From Diphasiastrum complanatum (taxonomy: Eukaryota; Streptophyta; Lycopodiopsida; Lycopodiales; Lycopodiaceae), in contig CM055092.1 in the NCBI GenBank assembly GCA_029204225.1, positions 87,408,537 through 87,472,536 of the forward strand: a stretch of 64,000 bases of DNA. Reading direction: 5' to 3'. The position numbers and the translations under genes are program-made. Positions 20,870 through 32,577 of this stretch are shown here, piece by piece (position 1 is the stretch's first letter; each line of letters opens with the position of its first letter). The notes below the pieces were generated by a model. The model saw nothing but the letters and a program-made list of their open reading frames with translations. It searched no databases and was not told where the DNA came from.

Positions 20870-21928
20870 TCAATTTGCCAATACTAGGATGCTAGATCTT
20901 GAACTTTGCTCAAAAGTAAACATATTGACCACTTCAATGTCTTTCAAGATTTGAATGAATGCATGTACATGATCATAAAAACCAGCAATGATAACTATTC
21001 CATCTCCAAGATCCAAAGGATGCAAAACTATGGAACTAGTTTCATTGAATTTTGACAATTCCAACACATTGACATGACAATGTTCATACATGAGATTAAA
21101 CAAGTAAGGTAGAGTAAAAAGACACTTTCTTGCTGCTCCAAGAACCTTAATTGGACCTTCAAGAACCTGTAAAAACAGATCCAAAATGCTTTGCCCATGT
21201 GGATCCCCTTTGATGCTTTTGACTAGCTTCCAATTGCTACTTGCCTCTTGGTGTTGATAAAGCAATTCAAGATCAACATCTTGATCTTCCAATAAAAAAT
21301 CAAGGACTGTGCATTTATAAACATATTCAGATCTGAACCTCTGAAGATACTCCCTCTCAAACACATGATTAACATCCCACAAGATCTCATCATTGCTTGA
21401 TTTCAACCTTTCACTATAGTTAGTGAAAACAATGTCACCATCATAAACCAAAAGATAGATTTCTACAATTTTGTCCAACATGAAGTAGAGTAGATGAAGT
21501 TGAGTATCAAACCTAATCAAACTAGCCCATTTGAGTTCAAACCAAATCTCAATGAGCTCACCAATGAGATATTTCTTGCCTTGAAGAAATTGCCACTTGA
21601 ATTGGTCCATGTAGTCTTCTTCATCCAACCTTTTGCCATCTTGATCATGCATGAACACTCCACCGCAAGCATAGCATCCTTTGAGTTGATGAAGAGATGT
21701 AAGATCCATGGCTTGGACATTCCCAAAAGTCACTCTTCCTTTTCCCTTTGCTTCACAAGACTCCCTCTTAATGATCACACCACAAAAGTTAGCAATCTCC
21801 CTCTTGATAGTTGCATCATAAAAAATGGAAGAATCTCGAACATTAGAAGCCATGAAAAGAATACATAGTACCTTCAACATAAGAATGATTGAAGCACTTT
21901 TTCTTGTCAAACCTGGACTTCTAATCAA
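20870..21928 (-). CDS. Unknown 352-codon ORF in the place of integrase/RT
   Basis: A long open frame directly following, in the same frame, the TAA that ends the protease ORF (the first codon after the stop is TTG). The product has none of the copia integrase or RT motifs (no YVDD, no second DSG). It has an YACGGVFMHDQDGK segment, acidic stretches such as LLEDQDVDLELL, and two related passages (LDPLDLKDGLVLP upstream of the stop and LHPLDLGDGIVIIAG here). I do not recognise the family. Absence of internal stops over about 1 kb argues that it was translated recently, probably fused to gag-protease. Confidence 0.55.
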   Translation of the reverse strand: MIRSPGLTRKSASIILMLKVLCILFMASNVRDSSIFYDATIKREIANFCGVIIKRESCEAKGKGRVTFGNVQAMDLTSLHQLKGCYACGGVFMHDQDGKRLDEEDYMDQFKWQFLQGKKYLIGELIEIWFELKWASLIRFDTQLHLLYFMLDKIVEIYLLVYDGDIVFTNYSERLKSSNDEILWDVNHVFEREYLQRFRSEYVYKCTVLDFLLEDQDVDLELLYQHQEASSNWKLVKSIKGDPHGQSILDLFLQVLEGPIKVLGAARKCLFTLPYLFNLMYEHCHVNVLELSKFNETSSIVLHPLDLGDGIVIIAGFYDHVHAFIQILKDIEVVNMFTFEQSSRSSILVLAN

Positions 21929-23190
21929 TTATATATGTAATGATAATGAAGCCTCACTGTCATTCAGAAAAGCATCATTCAAGGTACATCCTACCTTGAA
22001 CACTTCACATTCATCTCTCCCTTTTGACTTGAGATCTTCCTCACCAAGTCTCATGATAGAACATTTTGATCTACTTTCTTTATGAATACATGTGACACCA
22101 CTTGTTGCACAAATGACTTTCTTGGACTCATCACATAAAGATGCAAAAGAAACTTTTTCTTCAAACATGCTCAAAGCACCACCTTTTTTCAAATGAGTAA
22201 ATAAGTCATTAGCAACAAGCATTTCCAAAGAAGAGTTTTCATCACCTCCATTGATGAAGTTAGCTCTCTTCTTACCTTTTCCATTTTTGCACTTGCCATG
22301 TAGTTCCATTGAAGAGCCACCAAGACTTGGAAATCTATGAGTAGAAGAGTTCAAACATGATACTGATTTAGCACCACATGACTCCATTTGACTAGTAGGT
22401 AGCACTAGTCCATCTTTAAGATCCAATGGATCCAAAACATTGATCATAGATTCACCAAAAGTTGCCAAGTTAGCACAACAATAACTATCTCCAAAAAGCT
22501 CATTAGATCTCCACCTAGATCTAGCATAAGAAAGCTCTCTAGACTTTGCATAAGGTCTACCAATCTTATCAATGCTAGGAATTGACTTTTGAAAGTTGAG
22601 AGAACCACCAACATCCATTTCATTCCTCTTGTTAGACATAACAAATGCATCAAGCTTGTAAAGTATACCTTGTCTATTGCCCCTAGAAATCAAGACATCT
22701 CCCTTAGTAATGAAGCAAACATCCCCAACAAACTTTCTCTTGTACCCTTTCTTTAACATTTGACCAACACTTAGCAAATTCCTTGAAAGTGAAGGAATGT
22801 AAAGAACATCGTCAAGCCTTGCATTCCTATTAGTAGAAAGGCAAATAGGAACTGAGCCAATATCTTTGATCATACACTCACCACCATTTGGCATGTGAAC
22901 CACTTTCTTGGTTCCAACATAAGAGATCAAAGAAGTAAAGAACTCCTTGTGACTAGTCATGTGTGAACTAGTTCCACTATCTATCCACCATGAATCCTTG
23001 TCACTTCCACTTGACATTATACTCGAAGAACACATCATGAGAGAATCACAAGAATTTAGATCCTCATTAGAAGTACAAAAGTTGTTTTGCTTGCTACCTT
23101 CATTACTTTGCTTCTTATGACATTCATTTGCAAAATGACCTTTTATCCCACAATAAAAGCACTTGAACTTTGACTTTTCTTTCTTTCTAA
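21929..23190 (-). CDS. copia-type zinc knuckle and protease fused to an unknown C-terminal region
   Basis: From about 23180 the frame has an intact CFYCGIKGHFANEC knuckle, then WWIDSGTSSHMTSHKEF (catalytic DSG) and SRNLLSVGQMLKKGY, the normal copia protease. After the GNRQGILYKLDAF block the sequence leaves the copia pattern: no LWHRRLGHPN module appears. Instead about 220 residues of Ser-, Lys- and Gly-rich unknown protein follow up to TAA at 21929. The first Met in the frame is at 23038, but reading is open upstream through the knuckle. This is the core of a gag-protease-only copia derivative. Confidence 0.75.
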
Positions 23191-23195
23191 AAGAA

Positions 23196-23962
23196 TTAAA
23201 GACGAGGAGGAAGAGTGATCATCATGATCCGAGTTACCACGTTTGGATCATTTCCCTTTGCCTTTACCTTTGCCTTTGAATTTGCTGTTTGTGAAGAAGC
23301 CTCTTCACCTCCACCTTGCAAGGATGCACCATCAAGCTTTGATTGCAACCTATGTTCTTCAGCCAATAAGATTTCTTGCAAGTCAACCACACTTGGCAAG
23401 ACTCTTTGAATGGTAAAACTTTGCACAAGGTTAGCATGTTCATCTAGCAAACCATTCAACATAACCTGGACTATTTCACCATCTTTTATGCTTTCATCAA
23501 TGCATGCTAGATCATCACTTAAGGACTTAACCCTCAAATGCATGAGCACCTTCTCCCTCTCTTTGTCTACTAGAAAATATTTGCCTCCTTAGGGTCAATA
23601 CCCTAGATGTGGAATTTGATTCAAAGAGCTTCTTCAAGGCATTCCATGCCTCACTTGCACTTTGACTTTTACCAACTTCCTTGAGAAGTTCATTGGTAAC
23701 ATTCATTTTAATGATGTGAAGAGCCCTTTTAGCCTTCTTATCGAACCTTTTGTTGCTCTTGAACTATGGGTGGTCTCTCTTCAGTTCTTGCAACTATGTC
23801 CATGAGTTCATTCAACTCAAGTAAGGACTCCATCCTCACTTTCCAAGTAGAGTAGTTTGATGAACTCAGCCTATCATTAGTTTCTAACATGATCCCACCA
23901 TTTGGAAGCCATGAACATAATGATTCTTCAACTTTTAGGCTCTTTTCTAATGCACCTAGCAC
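23196..23962 (-). pseudogene. copia gag of the gag-protease element
   Basis: The N-terminal frame (23962-23738) has MLETNDRLSSSNYSTWKVRMESLLELNELMDIV, the copia gag signature. A second frame (23549-23196) has VLMHLRVKSLSDDLACIDESI and LPSVVDLQEILLAEEHRLQSK. They are out of frame with one another, with indels around 23590-23740. Wording is close to the gag at 37473, so the two belong to related families. Confidence 0.85.
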
Positions 23963-24680
23963 TCATTTTCTCTCAACAAATGATGGATAAGGAGATCTCA
24001 GAAGATCTAGGACCCTAAAACACTTCTATCTTGAACCTGGCTGGTTTCCAAGCATAGAAAGAAAGATTAAAACACATGCAACACTTTGCACACACTAAGA
24101 ATGGATTACAAGCTCAAACCAACCTGAACACACTCTTGCTTAAGCTCTCAAACTTTCCAGGAAGTGACCAAATCAAGTTATGGTGTGGAGTTACTTGCAT
24201 TCTTAGAAAATACAAAAGACTAGGCTGCCAAGAATACCTAGAATTGAACAAACTTGATCAACATATGATCAAAACACTAAGATATTGATTCAACCTATAA
24301 AACCACATGTAAAAGATTATAGTAGTTTGCATTTGAATAGGTGTAGAGAATGCATTGAATGCTAGTAGTACCACGAATTTTGGCTCTCCTATATATGTAC
24401 ATATGATTCCCTTCATTGTTAATGATGAATCAAGCTTTGGTAATGTCATAATATCAAATTTGGAACTCATTCTATGTTTCTTGTAATTGTATTCTCTCTC
24501 TAACTCAAAATTTGTGTCTTCTTCATACGTGATCTTGCTTGTGTACTTTTCCTATTTGTGAAGAATTAGTATTGCTTTGATTTGTAGCCCTTCACCGTGG
24601 AATCCGTCCATCTTGTTGGTACTTTGTTGATCTTGGGTCATGAAGACACGACGATTTTGTAGGCGCGTTTGCAGCCATAG
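23963..24680. other. Leader of the gag-protease element and unassigned sequence; no 5' LTR found
   Basis: Upstream of gag I expected a tRNA-Met primer site and a copy of the 19.8-20.3 kb LTR. Neither is visible, so the 5' end has been lost or replaced, probably near 24290. Confidence 0.5.
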
Positions 24681-25061
24681 ATGAAGTTGTTATTGGTTGA
24701 GCTTCGGTCTTCGCTTGTGGACCGCAAGTACATGATAGATGCACTCCCTATTGAGTGGATACCTGAGGATGTTTTTCTTACTGAGATATCCACCAGTGAG
24801 GATGGCATTCTTATTGTGGGAGAACTTGAGTTATCTGACAACCAGCTTATTTATTTGCTGGATCCCAAGCGTTTAGGTGTTTATAGGTTCTCTACTTCAA
24901 AATCTGTTGGTTTTTCTGTTTCTTTTTCGAGTTCATGTTTTGGTTCTTTCATCTTGTTACAGAATAGTTTCGAAGTTGGTTCTGCCTATTATCAGGCTTC
25001 GTGGGCATTCATTAGATGTATTCTTGTTATTATAATGCCCAAAGTAGGCAGAATGGACTGA
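24681..25061 (+). CDS. Unrecognised 126-codon ORF
   Basis: Open from ATG 24681. The first half is charged and regular (YMIDALPIEWIPEDVFLTEISTSEDG), the second half hydrophobic and Ser-rich. There is no family I can name, and no element with it can be delimited. It may be the end of an unidentified coding sequence or chance. Confidence 0.25.
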   Translation: MKLLLVELRSSLVDRKYMIDALPIEWIPEDVFLTEISTSEDGILIVGELELSDNQLIYLLDPKRLGVYRFSTSKSVGFSVSFSSSCFGSFILLQNSFEVGSAYYQASWAFIRCILVIIMPKVGRMD

Positions 25062-25911
25062 TTAACATTGTAGTATTTGTCATGCCTGTCAGAGGACACT
25101 CAGGTTTGTCACTCTTGCACTGAAGCACATGCATAAACGACCATAATCAGTCAAGCATGCATGCCAAAATGTTCAACCATCATATCAGCATGCAAAATCG
25201 TTGAACAGTGACTGAACTCCTATTCTAATGCTGCAAAAACGAACTGAAATCAGATCCTAAACACTACTAAACTTGCATAAATCCACAAAACAAGAAACAA
25301 GAAATTAATGTAAGGAGATATGCAAGAACTACACCACAAACCCAACCTATTTAGTTAACCTTAATGTTGATTCCTACATTACTCCACAAACAAGAAATGA
25401 AATCTAATCCACTCTAGGAAAGCAGGAAATCTAATCCACTCTACGAACCCCAACCACACACAAAGGAGGGAAGGGTAAGATCATGAATGCATTCACTCAA
25501 GAAACAAGCATGATCAAGGAGCTCAATGGATGCACCAAAACTCATGGAGGCTCTTCTCATTTGAGAATGCAGTAGGTACATTTCACAAAAAGCTCTTCTT
25601 CACAAAGAGGGAGTCTCTTAAATGAGCAAGAGAGCTCCTTAGGTGGCATCCTAGTGGCATTTCCACATTACCAAATTACAAGTGGACTAGAGGTCACCAT
25701 CAAAAGGTGGCTCACTCTACTTTCTTTAAGAGGGGTCTACTTGTATTTATTACTTTTCCTATAAATACTAGTTCCTACATGGTCATTCCATCTTCCGGGA
25801 TTCACCACGAGAATTACACGGTTTCTACTTGACAATACTGACTAGTATTTCTCGGCTCTCAGTCTTCGTTCATCTTGTCTTCTCAGAGACCTCATCGGTC
25901 TAAGGTGAGAG
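25062..25911 (+). promoter_or_regulatory. Non-coding region with a possible TATA box
   Basis: No gene. On the plus strand CCTATAAATACTAG near 25768 resembles a TATA box, and a short T-rich run precedes it. It could be the promoter of an unidentified LTR or of the doubtful frames that follow. Confidence 0.25.
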
Positions 25912-27836
25912 GTGCTCTTGGGTAGCTCTGGCCGAGCATCTTGGGGATTCGTCAGAATTAGCCAACATCATCAGATCCCTAATGTGTTGCAGGATCCACT
26001 ACAACTCATATTGAATGATGTCGGTGTGCTTTGCATTGGCATTTTTTATTGTCACTTGGAAAAGCATAGATCCTCGTTTGCTTACTTCCTCGTGTCTCTT
26101 TCTTTTATCACTTGTATTTGCCATTGACGGTTTCATCTCTGGTTTCTTGGCAGCTTCTAACTTCTGGGAGGTTTGTATCCTCCATTTGCTTTTGGCTGTT
26201 TCCCTAGTTCTTCTCTCAGTTGAAGTTCCAATCCCAAGGAAAACCTTCGATCTGCAGGTTGCACAAACTTCAATCAGTCTCAAGGGGATGGACTCATCAT
26301 CAAAAAAATTGGTGGTAGGAACAGATTTGGGTGGACGGTTTGGTAATAGTAAGAAAACACGATGAAGGCTTGGTGGAAGGGTGAAGGAACTGATAATTCT
26401 ACAATTGCAGCCTTGGACCCTTGCAATGTTGAGCTTTGACCACCACTTGCTGGGTGAGGAGCTCGGGTTATTTTGCAGGTTCACGATTGTCTTCATCTTT
26501 CTTTTTTTGCAGTTCTTTCTTTTGATCCATTACTTTTGGATCTCTTTGGCCTTCATAAGAGGGGATTCAACTATCATTGCTCCAGAGTCTCTTTTGATCA
26601 AGATTGATCTGACTCAATTGTTGCTTAAGTTTTTTCCTTTCCTCCTTAGCTTCTTTGCTTAATTTCTTATGTCTTCTAGCTGCTTCACCTGCTTCTTAGG
26701 CCTTCTGCTAATTAACCATTGTAGGTGGTAACTAGTCTCCATAGGACATTTGCAATGATCTATCAGCTACTTCGGTAAGACTATAAAAAACTAGAGATTT
26801 TACAGAATAACAATGAACTAATGATAAACAAACAGATGGAAGGTAGGGTGGAGGTGGTGACATCGGTAGATGGTGTGAATGATAGTCATGAGAATGGGTG
26901 CAGAAGTATGGCAAGAGGCCAGTTGAAGAAGGAAATTTTTTTTCCAATGCTTGTGTTTTCTTTTTCTAAAGAATCTTTGTCATGACTGGGGTACTTCTTC
27001 CGATTGAGTCTCTTTGGATTGCCCATCTGTCTTCTTTAGTCTTGTCTTTTTCATCTTTGGATTTGTGACCTTGGTTGTCGATCTTGTTGATGTTGTTGTT
27101 GGTAGCGTAATTGCCTCAGTGGATCCAAGCAAATCCACTCTCCCCCACCCAAAAAAAAAAAAATCTATTGATGGAGATGTTGTTGCTGGTAACTGTTCAT
27201 GCTCAAGATTGGATCGGTGTGTGAACACGTAGTTGAAAACACGTTGAACAAATTTTAACTAAATTTGTTTCAATCTTGCTGTAGTTGATTCGAATATTAA
27301 TATGACAATGAGATGCAAGAATCAACTCTGACGTAATCTGTACTTTGTAGAATTAAAATATGCTCAAAAATCCAAAACTCTGAATAAGGTGATTTGAAGA
27401 TTGATAGAGGAATGACAAGTTATTCTTGAGATACGCTACATGATGTCTCCTATCCAGTGGCTATCCTTGATGAACTAAAAATAATTTTAAAAAAAAAGAT
27501 GCAATTAGAAGAAATTACCAAGTCAAAAAATGATATAAAATAAACGAAAAAGATACCAATGTTATAGAGAGTGAAAGTCGTAGAGCACTTGTCAAACAAA
27601 AAGTCACTCATCAGCATGTATAATTCACCTGGACAATTTCATATTTCTATTGATTCTTTAGAGTAATGAAAGAACTCTCATAAGCCCTTGTCAAAAACAA
27701 TGCATGAATAGTGACACTGAATGTACCATCGTTGATAGTAGATGTTGTAACATATAGTTTGAGATGCAGTTATGGTTGAGGTACTATGTCTTGAGGACCT
27801 CTCTGAACAAGAGATTCAGAACCGAATCTCTATATA
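25912..27836. other. Weakly coding region, no assignable gene
   Basis: Several overlapping short frames on both strands (the longest is the minus frame 26496-25999, 165 codons, Lys/Ser-rich). On the minus strand around 26690-26520 there is a Lys/Glu heptad-like stretch suggestive of a coiled coil. None shows a domain I recognise. It may be downstream sequence of the gypsy element whose gag lies at 28.0-28.8 kb. Confidence 0.3.
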
Positions 27837-27990
27837 TTAGTGTGTTTTTGCATTATGGAGTTGGTGAATTGCATGGTAATGTAGAAGTTTGCAAGAAACT
27901 TCTTGAGTGAGCAGGAGGTTGAGTGGTTGGGTGCTATGGTGCTCGTGTGGTGTTCTCGTGAGGATCCTATCGTGATTCATAACTGACATG

Positions 27991-28841
27991 TCAGACAGGT
28001 AGGACCTTGTGGTTGTTTTGGACAGTCTTTGAAACTGTGTTTTCTGACACATTCGGGACACTCGACGTGGTACTTGGTCTTGACTGGGCACAATCAATCA
28101 TGAAATGGCCAATTTCACTACAAATGAAACATTTGTTATTCAATGGCCCTTGTATAACGACATAGCCATCTTGTATGGCTAATAATTCTGGACTTTCAAG
28201 TGGATATTCATAATAAGTCAAGGAAAGTCCAGAGTGTGATGGTTGTTCTTCATATTGTTGGACTGTATGTGCTTGGATAGGCTGATATGAAGGACAAGCA
28301 TCAGTAGGATGCGTAGCCCAGCAGTGTGGACACCATATTGGTTTTCGTCTATAAGGTACCTATGCAGGGTTTGGCTGACCATACATACTGCTTTGGATAG
28401 ACTTCAGGGTAGTTTGAAACTCATTGGTGAGTTTCTCCATTTGTAGTTCATGTTCTGATTAAGCAACTCCAGCTATGATTTCCAAAGCTAATCTCGGGTG
28501 TTCTTGATCGGCTTCGACTCATGGACAGAAGCACGTGGTGCTCCCTTTTCCCTGGATTCGTCAACATCTGATCCTTCATCTTTCTCCTTGATGGCATGTA
28601 CATGTTCATCTTTTGCCATCTTGATGTAACTCAATTTGACAAAAGGGCTCTCTATCAAGCGAAAGGGCTTAAAGCGCTTGATGAAGGACTCTTTCAAAAT
28701 TGACCAGTCTGTCTTATCTTCACGATCGAGGTTGAAAAACCAATCACGTGCTTTAGCAATCATGGACATCGAAAACAGTTGGACCATAGCATCGGGAGAT
28801 GTCAAATGTTGTAGTGTGGGTGTGTAATGAGATTCTATCAA
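27991..28841 (-). pseudogene. Ty3/gypsy gag with two zinc knuckles
   Basis: The frame 28841-28488 has MIAKARDWFFNLD and WSILKESFIKRFKPF, the Retrotrans_gag pattern. A later frame (to 27991) has KPIWCPHCWATHPTDACPSY and KCFICSEIGHFMIDCAQ, two Cys/His knuckles. The segment between is frameshifted. It is plausibly the gag of the minus-strand element whose 5' LTR is at 32578-33355, with copia sequences inserted in between (28.85-31.76 kb). Confidence 0.82.
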
Positions 28842-28849
28842 GCTACAAT

Positions 28850-29300
28850 CAAATCAAGTCAATTTTGGCTATTGGACAAAAAAATGGCTTTTCAAGACTT
28901 GCTAAACACTTTAAGAGGGCTTGATCCCAGCCTCAATTAATTAAATTTAATGATATCAAATCCAATCAATGCCATACAATCATTGATGCTTTTCCTAGAT
29001 CTAGCACCAAAAAACTTATCAAGATCAATCACTGTGAATTTTTATGGATATAATGAAAAATTAAAATTATTTTGAGGTACAGACCTATCCACACGTGTGA
29101 ACAATACGGATTTTGCCCTGATCTAATTCAATCCACAATTTTCCACTCTTACATCTGATTTCTAGTAGGCCTTCCAATACTACCTTTTTGCAACAAAAAC
29201 TTGCTAATTTTGGACTATACACAAGATTAATGATTGCCTGATTGCCAATGTGCTCGAAACATTCTATCTCCTCACTATGGAATGATGGATTGTATCTACA
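28850..29300 (-). repeat. Probable copia LTR or 3' non-coding sequence
   Basis: AT-rich, no ORF. It contains CCACACGTGTGAAC near 29090, the palindrome found in the other copia LTRs of the window, and it sits between the gypsy gag and the broken copia RT. Ends could not be fixed. Confidence 0.4.
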
Positions 29301-29309
29301 ACCTCAAAT

Positions 29310-29960
29310 TTATTCTTGTCAGCACTCTTGATATCTTTCACATCTTTATTGTCTCCACCACCATAGATGATATCATCCACATAGATTAGCAAAAAGGTAA
29401 CATCATTTCTAGCAAAAATAATAAAGTGAATGATTATACTCACTCATAACAAAGCCTTGAGAGAGTAAAAAGGTGTTAAGCTTAGCATACCAACTCCTCA
29501 ATGCTTGCTTAAGGCCATATAAGCTCTTTTGTAGAAAACACACATGATTTGGCTTTGTAGGTGAAATGTAGCTCTTGGGTTGCTCCATGTACACTTCCTC
29601 CTCAAGATCACCATTCAAAAAAGCATTTGTGATATCCAATTGCCATATATCCCATCCATAAAGAGTAGCAAGAGAGATGATGACCCGAATGCTTACCATC
29701 TTTGCCATGGGTAAAGACTTCATGATAGTCAATACCATGTTCTTTGCCACGGGTAAAAGTTTCATCATAGTCAATACCATGTTCTTGAGCATATCCTTTT
29801 GCCACCGACCTTGCCTAGTACTTTTTGATAGATCCATCTTGGTTTGTCTTTACCTCGAAGATCCATTTGCATCCAATATCTTTCTTGTCCTTAGGTAACT
29901 CCACCAATCTCCATGTTCCATTCTTCATAAGAGCTTGATACTGAAGATCCATTGCTTTGA
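29310..29960 (-). pseudogene. copia reverse transcriptase fragment with an internal 42-bp duplication
   Basis: Motifs in order on the minus strand: the DLPKDKK-like linker, EHGIDYDETFT followed by a second EHGIDYHEVFTHGK, VSIRVIISLATLYGW, LDITNAFLNGDLEEEVYM, SLYGLKQALRSWY, and in another frame LIYVDDIIYGGGDN. The 42-bp repeat (units start at 29709 and 29751) adds 14 residues in the fingers region. Sequence ends shortly after YVDD, so the thumb and RNase H are gone. Confidence 0.85.
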
Positions 29961-30063
29961 ATCCACTCCTCTTTGTTCCTTTTTTCATCTATACATGTAG
30001 GTTTCATTAAAAGAGATTAGGAAAGCAAAGTGTGTACCTCCAACAACTTGCTTACCTTTCTCA

Positions 30064-30789
30064 TCATATGTGATCCTTGAAGGCATTTGTCTTTCCCTTG
30101 ATGTTCTCCTTGGCTTTTGACTCAACATCATCACCATCTAAAGTTAGATCCTTTAAATCAACATCAAGAATGTTAGATCCATCCACATCACCATCAATAA
30201 TGCTTGAAGATACTTTTGGATTGTTTTCCTCATTAAAAATGACATCTCTACCAATAATCACCTTATTAGTAGAAGGAATATAAAACTTGTAGGCTTTACT
30301 CACCTCACTATATCCAACAAATATACCTTTCCTTGAAGATGGATCCTCCTTAGTCCTATCATCAAGAATTATGTTGGCATAGCATGTGCATCCAAAAGTT
30401 CTAAAAAAGTTGACACTCGGCCTCCTCTTAAATAGCATCTCAAAAGGTGTCCTTATATCCAAAATACCATTCGGCCACCTATTGCACAAAAATTAGCACA
30501 CAACAAAGCTTGATTTCAAAATGGCTTAGCACTTAACCTCATGGCTTTGGCACTTTCACGTAAAGTCCTATTCTTCCTCTTGACCACTCCATTTTGTTGT
30601 CTGGTCCTTGGTGTTGTAGACTCCCTCTTGATCCCATGCTCATCAAAAACATCCTTAAACTTGGTAGATATGTACTCTCCACCATTGTCACTCCTTAAGC
30701 ACTTAATCCTTAAGGAAAATTGGTTCTCCCTTGCATTCTTGAGCTTAACAAAGACATCATACACTTCATCTTTGCTCTTTAGTAAATAG
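30064..30789 (-). pseudogene. copia integrase fragment
   Basis: Two frames: 30764-30516 with IKCLRSDNGGEYISTKF, GIKRESTTPRTRQQNGVVKRKNRTL (second Asp and the Glu region), and 30489-30064 with RTPFEMLFKRRPSVNFFRTFGCTCYANI and the IGRDVIFNEENN linker toward RT. The first catalytic Asp and zinc module are missing. At about 30790 coding changes directly into LTR/leader-like sequence, an internal deletion. Confidence 0.85.
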
Positions 30790-30799
30790 ATTCAACAAA

Positions 30800-31337
30800 A
30801 TCTACTAAATTCATCAAAGAAAATTACATACATCTTGTGAAATAATTCAAATCAATTAAGATCCAAATCCATAAAATGATCTTGGGTTAGAGAGACAACA
30901 ACTCACCAATCTTGCCAATGTAGAAAAACCAACATCTACACTATGAATGAGATGCAAAATCTAATAGATCTTGATCAAACATCAATAAAAAAACGTTGTT
31001 TTGCATACAAAAATAGTAAGCTACTGTATTTCACACGTGTGGATATGAAAATAGCATTTAATGAACATTCTACACACAAAATTGTAAGATATCACAAGTA
31101 TATTGCACCAATGGATAGTAGAACCCAAGAGAACCATGTATAAGCATAAATGATATAAGAGAGAGAGAGAATGTCCTCACTTCCCACGAGTTACAACCTT
31201 TTATAGCATGTCCAAACCTAAGTTCAAACTTTGGTTTCCCTCCATAATGAAAAACCCTACTATTATTGTGACTAGATTCAATGTCTCTGCTACTCAAATT
31301 TAAATCTACTAAAACTCGTGTTCTATGGTTTCCCACA
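30800..31337 (-). repeat. copia 5' LTR and leader, directly joined to integrase
   Basis: On the minus strand the block starts TGTGGGAAACCATAG at 31337, has a TATA box GCTATAAAAGG near 31205, a CT-rich start region, then CCACACGTGTGAAATAC near 31035. The part from about 31090 to 30850 matches 36880-37110 on the plus strand, so both belong to one LTR family. No primer site remains at the inner edge. Confidence 0.65.
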
Positions 31338-31439
31338 CTTTCTAAAAGTGTTGATTAAAATTCTTTTAGACTAATATAACTTTGTTAACAATAGTGAAGT
31401 AAGAAAATCTTATAGGATTTACTTTCACAAGTAAAAAAA

Positions 31440-31758
31440 ACTTCACATTTCTAAGGATGTTGTCTTTGAAGAGGAGAATGTGGATAAGCTTTATGTTGTT
31501 GATGTTGATCAATCTAACATTTTTGGTGGTGATGAAGATGGTTCTTTGGATGGTGATGGTGGAAATGCCTCTCCAAGTAAAGTTCTAAGAAGATCAAAGA
31601 CAAAAGACATTTAGGCCTACATACGATGAAAAGAGTAAGCAAGTTGAACGTACAAACTTTTCTTTACTCACATGTTTTGGTGAATCTTCTTGTATAGATG
31701 ATACTATGCAAATGGATGTTGGTTTTCATGGTTTTCAAGCAACTAATGCATCTAGAAA
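31440..31758 (+). pseudogene. copia fragment: integrase-RT linker, plus strand
   Basis: The plus strand reads HISKDVVFEEENVDKLYVV, then an Asp/Gly-rich run (GGDEDGSLDGDGG) and PSKVLRRSK, a linker like the one before RT in the other copia copies, with broken continuation to about 31758. It is opposite in strand to its copia neighbour, so it is a separate fragment. Confidence 0.6.
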
Positions 31759-32554
31759 ATAGGTCTTAGTCAATGAATCCTCAAAAGATTCAGCGAAGGT
31801 TTCGGTGAAGGTCACAAATGTAATACTGTTATTTTTGAAAAAAATAGACTTTTTTGACAAAAATTGAACAATATGACACATGGCCTCTGCTTCGCCGGAG
31901 TATGGTGACAATTTTTGACGAAGGTTCTTTCTAGAAACTAGAAATTTTTTAAAACGGTATTAAACTCTTCACAAAAATTTATCCTTTTCTAGATGAACAG
32001 TCACTTTGACCTTTTATTTTTTGAATTACCTTTCGCCATCCTGACAGTAGATAGATCTGAATACACCTATGCACAGTGAATCGGACGAATGTTTTTTTTT
32101 TTGTATTTTTTTTGGGTTTTGGGTATTTTTTGGTGTTTTCGAATGGTTTTTCTGATGTTTCTAGAAATCTGGTAGGAAGGAATGTTTGCCCTTTAAACTG
32201 AAGGTTCTGTGATCAAAACCGAAAGTGTCTGCAACTTGGCGAATGTTTCCTGAAAGAGGGTAAAAAGTTATCAGCTCTGATGACAATTTTTGTCTCCTTT
32301 TGATCAAGATCTGGCATATTTGACCGATTTTTGTTGTTTTCTCTGATTTTTCAAATCCAGATAGATCTTAAGAATGGTGATCTGAGTAGCTATCTCTGTT
32401 CAACATATTCCAAACAAGAAGATCAACTCAAATTAGGCAAAATCACTTCCAAGCTAACCCTAAATGCAATTTTAACACTATTCATGCCACGACAAGATGC
32501 CTAATACAAGCTAACCATCCAACAACCATATTGCAAATTGAAAAATTGGCGTAG
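31759..32554 (-). other. Leader region of the gypsy element, no gene
   Basis: Between the primer site and the copia insertions. It includes a poly-T run near 32092 and AT-rich sequence without ORFs, as expected for a long gypsy 5' leader. Confidence 0.5.
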
Positions 32555-32576
32555 CTCCCCGACAATGGCGCTAAAA
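32555..32576 (-). other. Gypsy primer binding site
   Basis: On the minus strand TTTTAGCGCCATTGTCGGGG follows the LTR end CCCACTACA. It closely resembles the TGGCGCC...GCCGGGGA primer region of plant Tat/Athila gypsy elements. Confidence 0.75.
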
Positions 32577-32577
32577 T

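Noticed and set aside
25999-26496. A 165-codon minus-strand ORF as a gene
   Set aside because: No domain, no supporting neighbours, and overlapping open frames on the other strand. Left as weakly coding.
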